Shown piece by piece: positions 47,087 through 55,633 of a DNA stretch of 64,000 nucleotides (the first letter of the stretch is position 1; the number at the start of each line of letters is the position of its first letter). Below the pieces are notes generated by a model that saw only the letters and a program-made list of their open reading frames with translations, was not told where the DNA came from and ran no database searches. Source of the stretch: Vagococcus entomophilus (lineage in GTDB: Bacteria; Bacillota; Bacilli; Lactobacillales; Vagococcaceae); assembly GCF_003987595.1 (NCBI RefSeq), contig NZ_NGJZ01000001.1, forward strand, positions 62,001-126,000, written 5' to 3'. A program made the translations under genes and the position numbers.

Positions 47087-49912
47087 GTGAAAGTGAAAAG
47101 AATTGATCGGGTTTATGAGCAGTTGGTAGATAATTGGGAGAATAGTACGCTAGAAAACATTTTAACAGACCAAGGGAATTCCGCTCAAGAACTAGCAGAC
47201 CAATTAGAGGTTACCCGCTCGAATACTAGTTTGGAGCTAAATAAATTGGTGCGCGAACAAAAAGTTGTGAAAGTCAAACAGTTTCCAGTAAAATATGTGG
47301 CAGCAGAGTCTCTTCTGGCAATTATTCCCCAACTAGAACGCATTCATTTATTTGAAGTTCAAAGCTTGAATGAATTTTTGGATGATTCACTTGAAGGAAC
47401 GCAGAACAGCAAAGAAGTATTCTCAGTCAGTCAGGAAATCAAGAAAAAAAATAATCCTTTTGATTTAGTCATTGGCCACCGTGATAGCCTAAAAAAGGCG
47501 ATTTCACAGGCGAAGGCAGCTGTTTATTATCCACCATTTGGCCTACATATGCTCCTTTTAGGTCCAACTGGGTCGGGGAAAACATTTTTTGCCAATCGCA
47601 TCTATGAATACGCTCGATATGAGAATATTTTAGATGATAAGGCGCCATTTGAGAGCTTCAATTGTGCCGATTATTCTCACAATCCACAATTGCTTATGTC
47701 ACAATTGTTTGGCTTTTGTAAAGGCGCATTTACTGGAGCCACTGAGGATCATCCTGGATTGGTTGAAAAAGCCAATGGAGGAATTTTACTGCTGGATGAA
47801 ATCCACCGTTTGCCTCCAGAAGGTCAAGAAATGCTTTTTTATTTTATTGATAATGGCTCTTTTAATCGTTTGGGTGAAAGTGGGATCAAGCGTCAAGCGA
47901 AAGTTTTAATCATTTGTGCAACGACTGAAAATCCTACTTCGACCTTGCTTGCGACTTTTTTAAGACGTATTCCGATGACAATTACCATTCCACCTTTAAA
48001 AGATCGTTCGATAAAAGAGCGTGTTCAATTAATGAAATTTTTATTTCGAAATGAAGCAAAAAGAATTGAAAAAACATTACGTATTCATATTGATGTTTTA
48101 AATGCGTTGCTTCATACGACAAATTATGGAAATGTGGGACAGCTCAAAGCACAGATTCAGTTGGTTTGTGCACAGGCTTTTTTAGCGCACCTCCATCGTA
48201 GTGAAGAAATTGACATTCGGGTAAAAGATTTACCCGAAGAAATTAGACAAGAGTGGTTATACAGTACAAAAAATATTGAACGAGCAAAGGATTTATCTGA
48301 GTTTGTAGATGTAGTTACGTTGATTCAGCCAGAAGATGCGATTGTCATACCACGAGAAAATTTTTCTGAGTTTAATATCTATGAATCAATTGAGGAAAAA
48401 GTCGCGGCACTCGAGTCGGAAGGAATTGACTCTGAACAAATTCATCAGTACATATTGACCGATCTCCATCTACATATTCGTAATTTTGTTCGATCAGGAA
48501 ATGTGACCTATAACTTGGACAAATTTGTCGATCAAGAAATATCTGCGTTAACAAGCGAACTAAAAGTTCTTGCTGAAAAGAAGCTAAATTGTCGGTTTGA
48601 CCGTCGCTTTAACTATTATATTGGGATGCATATTGATGCTTTTTTTAAACGCGGGAAAAACTCTGGAAGATTGCTCTCCCAAGAAATTGAAAAAGTCAAA
48701 ACGAGTCATTCGTTAGAATATCAAGTTGCTTTATTATTTAGAGAAAAAATTCGAGAACGCTTAGATGTAGAATTACCTGAATTGGAAGTCGTTTATTTGA
48801 CGATGTTGATTTCTTCTATTGAAACCTTAGATGAAAAGAAAAAGGTCAGTGTTTTAGTTGTAGCACATGGCAATAGTACAGCTACCTCTATGGTTGAGGC
48901 AGCAACAGAGCTTTTAGGAAATGCGCCCATTGAAGCCTTAGATATGCCTCTATCTGTCTCGCCTAATGAACTATTTGAGCGCTTATCTGCTAGGGTAAAA
49001 TCGCTTGAGAGTGGGAAGGGGATTTTAATGTTAGTTGACATGGGATCGCTTGCGATGCTTGGAAATAAGCTAGAAAAAGCGACCGGAAGTCGTATTCGAA
49101 CCATTCCCAATGTGACGACTGCGATGGTCTTGGATGTGGTTCGTAAGGTCAACTACATGGATATGGATTTATCTTCTATTTATGCTTCTGTTAGAAAAGA
49201 TTTTCTAGCATCTGTCTCGTTGCAAGAAGAAAACAGAGGAAAACCAAAAGTGATTTTATCAATTTGTACAACGGGTCAGGGAACGGCTAAAAAACTCGAA
49301 AAAATGCTGACAGATATTATTTATGAAAGTACGGATGATTCGGTCAGTGTTTTAAGTGTTTCCGCACTGCGCCTAGCGAAAGAAATTCCTAAAATTGTCC
49401 AAAAATACCAAGTCATTGCGAGTGTTGGAACGAAAAATCCTCATATTGACAGTCCGCACATTTCGTTAGAAGCTTTAATTGAAGAACAAGGGGAAAGTGT
49501 TTTGCGTCAACTATTAAATGCTCCAGTATATGATGAAACAAAGAAAAAAGAAAGAAAAAATATTGTAGTTAGAGATTTGTGTGAAGACACATTAAAGACG
49601 TACTTGATTTACCTAAACCCTTATCATGTGACGGATATGTTGATAGAGTGGAGCGAAGTGATCCAAGAAAAACTGGAACAATCTTTTTCTAATTCTTCCA
49701 TTTTAAAACTCGTAATTCATACGGCGTTTGCTTTTGAACGTGTCTTGAAAAAAAATGAATTGGCGTACAAAGAAACAATATCTGGTGAGCTCCATGAAAT
49801 CATTGAGTTAGTAACTCAAACCTTGACAACTCTTGAAGAAAAGTTGGATTTGAAAATTTGTAAGGATGAAAAAGTGTATATCGCTGAAATTATTTTGGAA
49901 ATCATCAGCTAA
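47087..49912 (+). CDS. levR: Sigma-54-dependent PTS regulator LevR/ManR
   Basis: Activates the sigma-54 promoter of the mannose-family PTS operon just downstream. The protein has about 941 residues: N-terminal HTH (QELADQLEVTRSNTSLELNKL), AAA+ domain with Walker A GPTGSGKT at about 159, the sigma-54 contact loop GAFTGA at about 213, and Walker B ILLLDE. A first PRD, an IIA-mannose-like domain (VLVVAHGNSTATSMVEAA), an IIB-galactitol-like domain (VILSICTTGQGTAKKLEKML) and a second PRD follow. GTG 47087 is chosen, six bases after GAAGGGGG. Activity should depend on phosphorylation by HPr and the PTS IIB. Confidence 0.94.
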   Translation: MKVKRIDRVYEQLVDNWENSTLENILTDQGNSAQELADQLEVTRSNTSLELNKLVREQKVVKVKQFPVKYVAAESLLAIIPQLERIHLFEVQSLNEFLDDSLEGTQNSKEVFSVSQEIKKKNNPFDLVIGHRDSLKKAISQAKAAVYYPPFGLHMLLLGPTGSGKTFFANRIYEYARYENILDDKAPFESFNCADYSHNPQLLMSQLFGFCKGAFTGATEDHPGLVEKANGGILLLDEIHRLPPEGQEMLFYFIDNGSFNRLGESGIKRQAKVLIICATTENPTSTLLATFLRRIPMTITIPPLKDRSIKERVQLMKFLFRNEAKRIEKTLRIHIDVLNALLHTTNYGNVGQLKAQIQLVCAQAFLAHLHRSEEIDIRVKDLPEEIRQEWLYSTKNIERAKDLSEFVDVVTLIQPEDAIVIPRENFSEFNIYESIEEKVAALESEGIDSEQIHQYILTDLHLHIRNFVRSGNVTYNLDKFVDQEISALTSELKVLAEKKLNCRFDRRFNYYIGMHIDAFFKRGKNSGRLLSQEIEKVKTSHSLEYQVALLFREKIRERLDVELPELEVVYLTMLISSIETLDEKKKVSVLVVAHGNSTATSMVEAATELLGNAPIEALDMPLSVSPNELFERLSARVKSLESGKGILMLVDMGSLAMLGNKLEKATGSRIRTIPNVTTAMVLDVVRKVNYMDMDLSSIYASVRKDFLASVSLQEENRGKPKVILSICTTGQGTAKKLEKMLTDIIYESTDDSVSVLSVSALRLAKEIPKIVQKYQVIASVGTKNPHIDSPHISLEALIEEQGESVLRQLLNAPVYDETKKKERKNIVVRDLCEDTLKTYLIYLNPYHVTDMLIEWSEVIQEKLEQSFSNSSILKLVIHTAFAFERVLKKNELAYKETISGELHEIIELVTQTLTTLEEKLDLKICKDEKVYIAEIILEIIS

Positions 49913-49940
49913 CGTGTTTTAAAAAAACAAAAAGTGTTTC

Positions 49941-49977
49941 AGAAGGTGTTTTAATCATTAAAACACCTTCTTTTTTT
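49941..49977 (+). terminator. Terminator of levR
   Basis: Perfect 15-bp arms (AGAAGGTGTTTTAAT and complement) around one base, then T7. Confidence 0.92.
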
Positions 49978-50035
49978 GTTGTTTAAAAGTGCAATGAATC
50001 AAACATTAGCAGAAAGTAAAAGGTTCTTTGAAAAG

Positions 50036-50052
50036 TTGGCACGCTTATTGCT
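50036..50052 (+). promoter_or_regulatory. Sigma-54 (-24/-12) promoter of the PTS operon
   Basis: TTGGCAC-N5-TTGCT matches the sigma-54 consensus TGGCAC-N5-TTGCW exactly, with the GG and GC at the required 10-base spacing. About 35 bases separate it from the first PTS gene. rpoN itself is not in the window. Confidence 0.93.
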
Positions 50053-50087
50053 TATATAAAAGTGTAAAGGAGAAAGGGGAGAAAAAG

Positions 50088-50522
50088 ATGACAGCCATTA
50101 TTGTGAGTGGACATGGTCAATTTTCTTTGGGCTTACTAGATGCGTTTGAAATGATTTTTGGTAAAGATGAAGAAATTGTTGCAGTCCCATTTTTAAAAGG
50201 AGAAGGAATTCCACAATTACAAGAAAAGTTCCACAAAGAAATCGATAAGTTTAAAGAGCAAGAAATTTTAATTTTAGTCGATGTGTTTGGTGGAACCCCG
50301 TATAACGCTGCGACACAATTGATTTATGGAAATAAAAATATTGATGTAGTGACTGGGGTTAATCTGCCGTTACTTTTAGAAGGAGCAGGATTAAAATCGC
50401 AACCTTTAAATGAGTTGATTCAAAGCTTAAGAGCAGTTAGCCAAGAAAGTTTTAAAGTTTTCTCAGAGCAAATCGAAAAATTACAAGCAACAAATGAGGA
50501 TAAGGAGGAAGACGAACTATGA
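50088..50522 (+). CDS. levD: Mannose/fructose-family PTS subunit IIA
   Basis: A 144-residue cytoplasmic IIA protein that takes phosphate from HPr. The phospho-histidine is His9 in VSGHGQFS. The family block ILVDVFGGTPYNAA is present. ATG 50088 follows AAGGGGAG; an in-frame extension to 50028 would cross the sigma-54 promoter and is rejected. Overlaps the IIB gene by four bases. The gene name follows the levDEFG pattern, given levR and the GH32 gene on the flanks; mpt-type naming is possible. Confidence 0.92.
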   Translation: MTAIIVSGHGQFSLGLLDAFEMIFGKDEEIVAVPFLKGEGIPQLQEKFHKEIDKFKEQEILILVDVFGGTPYNAATQLIYGNKNIDVVTGVNLPLLLEGAGLKSQPLNELIQSLRAVSQESFKVFSEQIEKLQATNEDKEEDEL

Positions 50523-51010
50523 AAATCGAATTAGCAAGAATAGATGATCGTTTTATTCATGGACAAGTATTGACAAAATGGGTAAAATTACGCCCGGTTG
50601 AACGGATTATTATTGTGTGTGACGAAGTTGCAAATGATGAAATGCGAAAAACGCTAGTTCTATCTGTCGCACCAGCTAACGTAAAAGCAAGTGCAGTAAC
50701 AGTTGAGAAAATGGTTCGTGCATTTCACTCACCAAGATACGAACAGACAAATGTCATGCTACTATTTGAAAAACCCGAAGATATTGTCAGAGTAGTTGAA
50801 GCAGGTGTTCCGTTAAAAGAAATTAATGTTGGGGGAATGCGTTTTGAAAAAGATCGTAAGCAAATCACAAAAGCAGTGAGTGTATCCCAAAGTAGTGTCG
50901 AGGCTTTTGAAAAATTAAAAGCTCTTGGTGTGAAATTAGAGCTAAGACAATTGCCTGGAGACAATAGTGTTGATTTTTCAAAAGTGTTGGATGATGAATT
51001 AAAAAAATGA
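50519..51010 (+). CDS. levE: Mannose/fructose-family PTS subunit IIB
   Basis: A 163-residue IIB that transfers phosphate from IIA to the incoming sugar. The phospho-histidine is His14 in RIDDRFIHGQVLTKW. The VGGMRFEKDRKQITKAVS segment is typical. Its start overlaps the IIA stop, indicating translational coupling. In LevR systems this subunit also phosphorylates the regulator to switch it off without substrate. Confidence 0.93.
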   Translation: MKIELARIDDRFIHGQVLTKWVKLRPVERIIIVCDEVANDEMRKTLVLSVAPANVKASAVTVEKMVRAFHSPRYEQTNVMLLFEKPEDIVRVVEAGVPLKEINVGGMRFEKDRKQITKAVSVSQSSVEAFEKLKALGVKLELRQLPGDNSVDFSKVLDDELKK

Positions 51011-51025
51011 GTGGAGGGGAAATAA

Positions 51026-51838
51026 ATGAGCGTAGTTCAAATTATTTTACTTTTAATCGTGGCCGGTATCACTGGAATGGGCAGTGTGCTTGATGAAGCA
51101 CAAACCCATAGACCTCTTGTTGCATGTACGCTTGTAGGTTTAATTTTAGGAGATGTGACCACGGGGGTTATTCTTGGTGGAACGCTTGAAATGATGGCGC
51201 TTGGATGGATGAATGTAGGACTAGCAATGGCACCTGATACAGCAATTGCTTCTGTTATTTCAACAATTTTAGTAATTACTGCACATCAAGGAATTGGCGA
51301 AGGGATTGCCATTGCGGTACCTCTAGCAGCCGCTGGACAAGCATTGACAATCTTAGTGAGAACAATCACGGTATTTTTTGTCCATAAAGCAGATAGCTAT
51401 GCGGCTGAGGGAAATTACAAAGGAATTGAGCGAATGCATTTGCTAGGGTTATCAATGCAGGCACTTCGTGTAATGGTTCCAACACTAATTATTACCTTGA
51501 TTAGTGCAGATGCTGTAAGCAACTTTTTAAATCATATTCCTAAAGTGATTACAGGTGGCTTGCAAATCGGTGGGGGAATTATCGTGGTTGTTGGATACGC
51601 TATGGTGATTAACATGATGGATGTTCCATATTTGAAACCATTTTTCTATATGGGATTTTTATTCGCAGCGTTTACAAACTTTAATTTAGTAGGTTTTGGT
51701 GGCTTGGGACTTTGTTTAGCAATTTTATATATTCAATTGAAATATAATAATAAACCTCAAGCACCAACTGCAACGACTACAAGCAACGGAACTGTTGCCA
51801 TGTATGATGATGATTTAGACGATGATTTGGATGCTTAG
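51026..51838 (+). CDS. levF: Mannose/fructose-family PTS subunit IIC
   Basis: A 270-residue membrane subunit forming the sugar channel with IID. About seven or more hydrophobic segments are seen, with the family start GMGSVLDEAQTHRPLVACTL and GTLEMMALGWMNVGLAMAPD. It ends in an acidic tail (YDDDLDDDLDA). AGTGGAGGGG precedes ATG 51026. Sixteen bases separate it from IIB and fifteen from IID. Confidence 0.94.
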   Translation: MSVVQIILLLIVAGITGMGSVLDEAQTHRPLVACTLVGLILGDVTTGVILGGTLEMMALGWMNVGLAMAPDTAIASVISTILVITAHQGIGEGIAIAVPLAAAGQALTILVRTITVFFVHKADSYAAEGNYKGIERMHLLGLSMQALRVMVPTLIITLISADAVSNFLNHIPKVITGGLQIGGGIIVVVGYAMVINMMDVPYLKPFFYMGFLFAAFTNFNLVGFGGLGLCLAILYIQLKYNNKPQAPTATTTSNGTVAMYDDDLDDDLDA

Positions 51839-51853
51839 AAGGGAGCAAATAAA

Positions 51854-52678
51854 ATGGAACAAAAAAAATTAACCAAAAAAGATATTAACAGTATGTTTCT
51901 GCGTTCAAATTTGTTACTTGGTTCATTCAACTTTGAGCGTGTCCAAAACATGGGATTTTGTTTTGTCATGATTCCAGCAATCAAACGTTTATATGCACCT
52001 GGTCCTGAAAGAAATGAAGCACTGCAACGTCATTTGGAATGGTTCAATACACATCCTTGGTTGACTGCACCAATCTTTGGGGTATCAGCAGCGCTTGAAG
52101 AAGAAAAGTCAAAAGACAATGTTTTACCAGGAAGTTCAATTGCAGCAATGAAGATTGGACTTATGGGGCCTCTTGCTGGAGTTGGAGATCCTATCTTTTG
52201 GGGCACGGCACGTCCAGTGCTTGCAGCACTAGGTGCTTCACTCGCACTTGCTGGTAGTATCAGTGGACCTCTTCTATTCTTTATTGCCATTAACGTTATT
52301 CGTCTGTCCATTAAATATATTGGGCTTAAATATGGCTATGAAAAAGGTAATGAAATCATTAAAGATATGGCTGGAGATCGAATTAAAAAATTAACAGAAG
52401 GCGCCTCTGTTGTCGGACTTTTTGTAATGGGGGCTCTCGTGAGTAAGTGGACCACTATTAATATTCCGATTGTTGCAACGAGAATTAAAGACAGCAGTGG
52501 AAAAGTTCAAACACAAACTGTTCAAAATATTTTGGATAGTATCATGCCAGGAATGTTAGCGTTACTTTTGACACTATTTGTTTCATGGTTACTTAAGAAA
52601 AATGTGAGTCCATTGTTGATTATTGTGATCATCTTTGTCATCGGAATTTTAGGCAAAGCATTTGGATTTCTTGGTTAA
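51854..52678 (+). CDS. levG: Mannose/fructose-family PTS subunit IID
   Basis: A 274-residue membrane subunit. The N-terminal cytoplasmic part contains SNLLLGSFNFERVQNMGFCF and the family motif HLEWFNTHPWLTAPIFGV. GLMGPLAGVGDPIFWGT is the most conserved block. Two or three hydrophobic helices end the protein. Last PTS gene; a terminator follows before the GH32 gene. Confidence 0.95.
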   Translation: MEQKKLTKKDINSMFLRSNLLLGSFNFERVQNMGFCFVMIPAIKRLYAPGPERNEALQRHLEWFNTHPWLTAPIFGVSAALEEEKSKDNVLPGSSIAAMKIGLMGPLAGVGDPIFWGTARPVLAALGASLALAGSISGPLLFFIAINVIRLSIKYIGLKYGYEKGNEIIKDMAGDRIKKLTEGASVVGLFVMGALVSKWTTINIPIVATRIKDSSGKVQTQTVQNILDSIMPGMLALLLTLFVSWLLKKNVSPLLIIVIIFVIGILGKAFGFLG

Positions 52679-52694
52679 GTTATAGTTAGGCAAT

Positions 52695-52764
52695 GAAAGG
52701 ATAAATCATTGAATCCGTCTAGAAAATAAAAATAGGCCGAATTCATATATTTATCCTTTTTTTT
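52695..52764 (+). terminator. Probable terminator between the PTS operon and the GH32 gene
   Basis: GGATAAAT...TGAAT pairs with ATTCA...ATTTATCC around an internal loop, followed by eight T. Confidence 0.65.
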
Positions 52765-52775
52765 AAAAGTTTTTT

Positions 52776-52789
52776 AGAAAACGCTTACT
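52776..52789 (+). promoter_or_regulatory. cre-like site upstream of the fructanase gene
   Basis: AGAAAACGCTTACT matches the cre consensus at 12 of 14 positions, 23 bases before the GH32 start. A clear -35/-10 pair was not found. Confidence 0.65.
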
Positions 52790-52811
52790 AAATCTGTGTT
52801 GAGGTGAAAAA

Positions 52812-55178
52812 ATGAAGAAAAAAATGTTAAGGTTATCAATGTTAGTGGGGTTTGTTTTTCTAAGTTTTCAAGGGGGAAAAAGTGTATTTGCGGACAGTCA
52901 AAATCAAGCGAATTGGTTGTATAATGAACCTTTTCGTAATCAATACCATTATTCAGCGCAAAAAAATTGGCTAAATGATCCTAATGGCTTGCTTTATGAC
53001 GATACCACGGGAACCTACCACATGTTTTATCAGTACAATCCAGCTGGAAATTCTTGGGGAAATATGTCTTGGGGGCATGCGACAAGTAGCGACATGATCA
53101 ATTGGCAAGAACAAGGAGTCGCAATCCCCGAGCTTGAAAATCAAGAATGGGAGGATTTCACTTATACTAATACCACAGGAGACCTTGCTCAGTACGGGGA
53201 GGTTCGCTATGTTGGCAAACCGACAACCAATTGGGGCGATGGTGGTGAGAATGGGAAGAAGTATATTTTCAGTGGCTCGGCAATAATTGATAAAAATAAT
53301 GCTAGTGGACTAGGGGAAAATACGATTCTCGCTTTTTATACAAGCTGCTTTCAAATTGGAACTAGGAAAAATGATGGACAAGATGGGGGCTTGGGAACTT
53401 GGATTGGCTTCAATGAAGTTCAAGAGCAACATCTTGCCTATAGTACAGACGGCGGAAAAACGTTTAAACAATATTCAGCAGATGGAAACGAAACCCAACC
53501 TAAAGCCTTGATTCCAGTTACGATGATGCCAGAGGGCAATGCCAAAGACTTTAGAGATCCAAAAGTGGTTTATGATGAAGGCAATCAGCAATGGTTAATG
53601 ATTGTCGTATCTGGACAAGAAGCTCAAATATATAAATCCAAAGACTTACTTTCTTGGGAATATGCCTCAAAAATTGAACGGCAGCATGACGTGGGCAATG
53701 GTGTATGGGAATGTCCCGAACTAATTCCAATGACGGTTGAGGGAACAAGTGAGCAAAAATGGATTTTAAGTATGAGTGTACAAAAAGGGGCTCCTGCTTC
53801 TGGATCAGGTATGCAGTATATGATTGGAACAATGAATGCACAAGGTCAGTGGCTTCCAGATAGCAGTGAAACACTAAAGAAACCGCTTTGGACGGACTAT
53901 GGAGAAGACTATTATGCTGGAGTAACATTTAGTAATGTTCCAGATAAGCGGACTGTGATGCTTGCTTGGATGTCCAATTGGGAATATGTAAATGAACAAC
54001 AAACTGATCCTTGGTACAGTCATATGGCCACACCAAGAGAGTTGAAACTGGTTGCAGATTCACAAGCAACAGATGGCTATTCACTTAGACAGATGCCCGT
54101 AAAAGAACTAGATACTATACAAAAAGAAACGATTCAACCAGCATTAAGTACAACGAATTTGGATGATCAAACCATAAAAGTAACGAATTTTAAAGGAACA
54201 AACTATAAAGTAGAAGCTCGCTTCAACTGGACAGATGTCGACAAACCAAGTGCTGTTGGTATTTTAGTTCGTGCCTCAGATGATTTAAGTCGTAAAATTT
54301 ACGTGGGGTATGACATTCAAAATCAGTTAGCATATGTCAATCGATTAGCTACAGGAGAGGCGAATATAGGTGGACCAACACGTGACAAAACGAATACTCC
54401 TGTCGCTGCTCCAAACAATCAAGTGAAGTTAACTGCATTAGTAGATGAATCTTCAGTAGAAGTATTTGTAAATGACGGAGAGAAAACCATTAGTCAAGTA
54501 TTCTATTTTAGACCAGAAATCATCGGCAATATTCCAACAAATTTAGTTGCTTTCTATGCGGAAAACGGGAAAAGTACAGTGTCAGATGCAAAGATTAGTC
54601 CTTTGAATAGCATCTTTGGTGAATTGGAAATAGTTGCAAAAGATATAGAGATTCAAAAAGGTCATGTTTTTGATCCTATGACAGAGGTTTCCGCTAGTAA
54701 TAGAGATGCATTAGGCAATAAGAGCACTATCGTGCCTCAAGTTCTAAAAAATACTGTAGATACTACCAAAGAAGGCTCATATGAAGTAGTTTATGCACTC
54801 TTAAATGAAAAAGGGAAGTATCAAGAAAAAACGCGAAAAGTGACAGTAGTAAGCAGTACACCAGAAACAAGTAGCACTAGTGATACCTCTAGTACGACAC
54901 AAACAAGTACTTCAACGACTACTACAGAAACGAGCGCTTCTAGCAGTGCATCTGACAAAACAAGTGAGACCACAAGTGGAGAACATGTCAGTTCTGAAAC
55001 AACGCAACAAACGAATAGTCAAAGTGAAGGAACAAATAGGCAAACTACAGCTAGCAAACAAGTAGCGAAAAAAGGGTTACCACAAACTGGGGAACAACGA
55101 CAAAACTTGCTCTTGATTCTAGGTGGAATTTTATTAATTGGTGTTGGATATTTTGGATATAAAAAATTAAAGAAATAA
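52812..55178 (+). CDS. Cell-wall-anchored GH32 fructanase (levanase/inulinase type)
   Basis: A 788-residue surface enzyme that hydrolyses beta-fructans or sucrose-type fructosides. Signal peptide about residues 1-27 (cut near VFA-DS). The GH32 five-bladed propeller has the nucleophile in WLNDPNG (Asp56), FRDPK at about 245 and the acid/base Glu in WECPEL at about 300. A beta-sandwich follows (about 450-600), then an Ig-like segment (about 610-690), a Ser/Thr-rich spacer and an LPQTG sortase signal at about 756 with helix and basic tail. It follows the PTS genes and should supply fructose to them. Inulin versus levan preference is not readable. Confidence 0.93.
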   Translation: MKKKMLRLSMLVGFVFLSFQGGKSVFADSQNQANWLYNEPFRNQYHYSAQKNWLNDPNGLLYDDTTGTYHMFYQYNPAGNSWGNMSWGHATSSDMINWQEQGVAIPELENQEWEDFTYTNTTGDLAQYGEVRYVGKPTTNWGDGGENGKKYIFSGSAIIDKNNASGLGENTILAFYTSCFQIGTRKNDGQDGGLGTWIGFNEVQEQHLAYSTDGGKTFKQYSADGNETQPKALIPVTMMPEGNAKDFRDPKVVYDEGNQQWLMIVVSGQEAQIYKSKDLLSWEYASKIERQHDVGNGVWECPELIPMTVEGTSEQKWILSMSVQKGAPASGSGMQYMIGTMNAQGQWLPDSSETLKKPLWTDYGEDYYAGVTFSNVPDKRTVMLAWMSNWEYVNEQQTDPWYSHMATPRELKLVADSQATDGYSLRQMPVKELDTIQKETIQPALSTTNLDDQTIKVTNFKGTNYKVEARFNWTDVDKPSAVGILVRASDDLSRKIYVGYDIQNQLAYVNRLATGEANIGGPTRDKTNTPVAAPNNQVKLTALVDESSVEVFVNDGEKTISQVFYFRPEIIGNIPTNLVAFYAENGKSTVSDAKISPLNSIFGELEIVAKDIEIQKGHVFDPMTEVSASNRDALGNKSTIVPQVLKNTVDTTKEGSYEVVYALLNEKGKYQEKTRKVTVVSSTPETSSTSDTSSTTQTSTSTTTTETSASSSASDKTSETTSGEHVSSETTQQTNSQSEGTNRQTTASKQVAKKGLPQTGEQRQNLLLILGGILLIGVGYFGYKKLKK

Positions 55179-55210
55179 AAAGAAAAAAGCAGTCGACACA
55201 AAAGCATTTA

Positions 55211-55286
55211 CCTCCGAAATATGAGCAAGCATTACCGGAAAATTTTTCGTCAAATTTTTTGGGATTTTAGCTCATTTCCGAAGGGG
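55211..55286 (+). repeat. Imperfect inverted repeat with long loop
   Basis: ATGAGC (55221-55226) pairs with GCTCAT (55270-55275) and is extended by CCTCCGAAA against TTCCGAAGG with mismatches; loop about 43 bases. No T-run, so not a terminator. It could be a structured RNA or a decayed repeat. Confidence 0.4.
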
Positions 55287-55310
55287 GGACGTTTGTTTTA
55301 TCGTTTATTT

Positions 55311-55362
55311 GGATACTAAGAGCCTGGGACATAACGTAACAGTTAGGTCTCAGGCTTTTTTT
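55311..55362 (+). terminator. Terminator with the dispersed repeat core (second copy)
   Basis: AGCCTGGGACATAAC and GTTAGGTCTCAGGCT arms (one bulged position), then seven T. The GGATACTAA plus left arm match the element at 19408. Confidence 0.88.
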
Positions 55363-55633
55363 GTACATTTTGTCTTTCGTCAGAAAAGAGTACGGAAGGT
55401 ATTTAAACGGAGCCTCGCTCTTTTTTGCCAATGCGTTTATTTGGGTGTAATGAGGGGTTCTTATAAGCAGAGCTTTGTCTAACTATTTACACATAATATA
55501 GACGAATTTCTTTTTTTTAGTGGTCAGATAAGCTATACTTTAAGAGTAATTTTAAGATAGTTGAGGACAAGTGAGTCATTTTTCAGAAAAATTATTTTTT
55601 GATATGGCGTAGTAGAAAGAAGAGAAAAATAGA

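Larger units (their letters stand above)
55179..55633 (+). other. 455-base intergenic region with structured elements
   Basis: No supported gene. It has an imperfect long-range hairpin (55211-55226 with 55270-55286), the repeat-bearing terminator at 55311-55362, and AAAGAG/CTCTTT arms at about 55385-55428. TATACT at about 55534 is a plausible -10 for the cysteine desulfurase gene. The rest is AT-rich and unremarkable. Confidence 0.45.

Noticed and set aside
50028-50087. Longer N-terminus for the PTS IIA subunit
   Set aside because: It would overlap the sigma-54 promoter region and transcription start; ATG 50088 has a strong ribosome site and begins at the conserved family sequence.
54880-55065. 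Plus-strand ORF in the Ser/Thr-rich spacer of the fructanase
   Set aside because: Out-of-frame shadow caused by repetitive ACA/AGT codons with no ribosome site.
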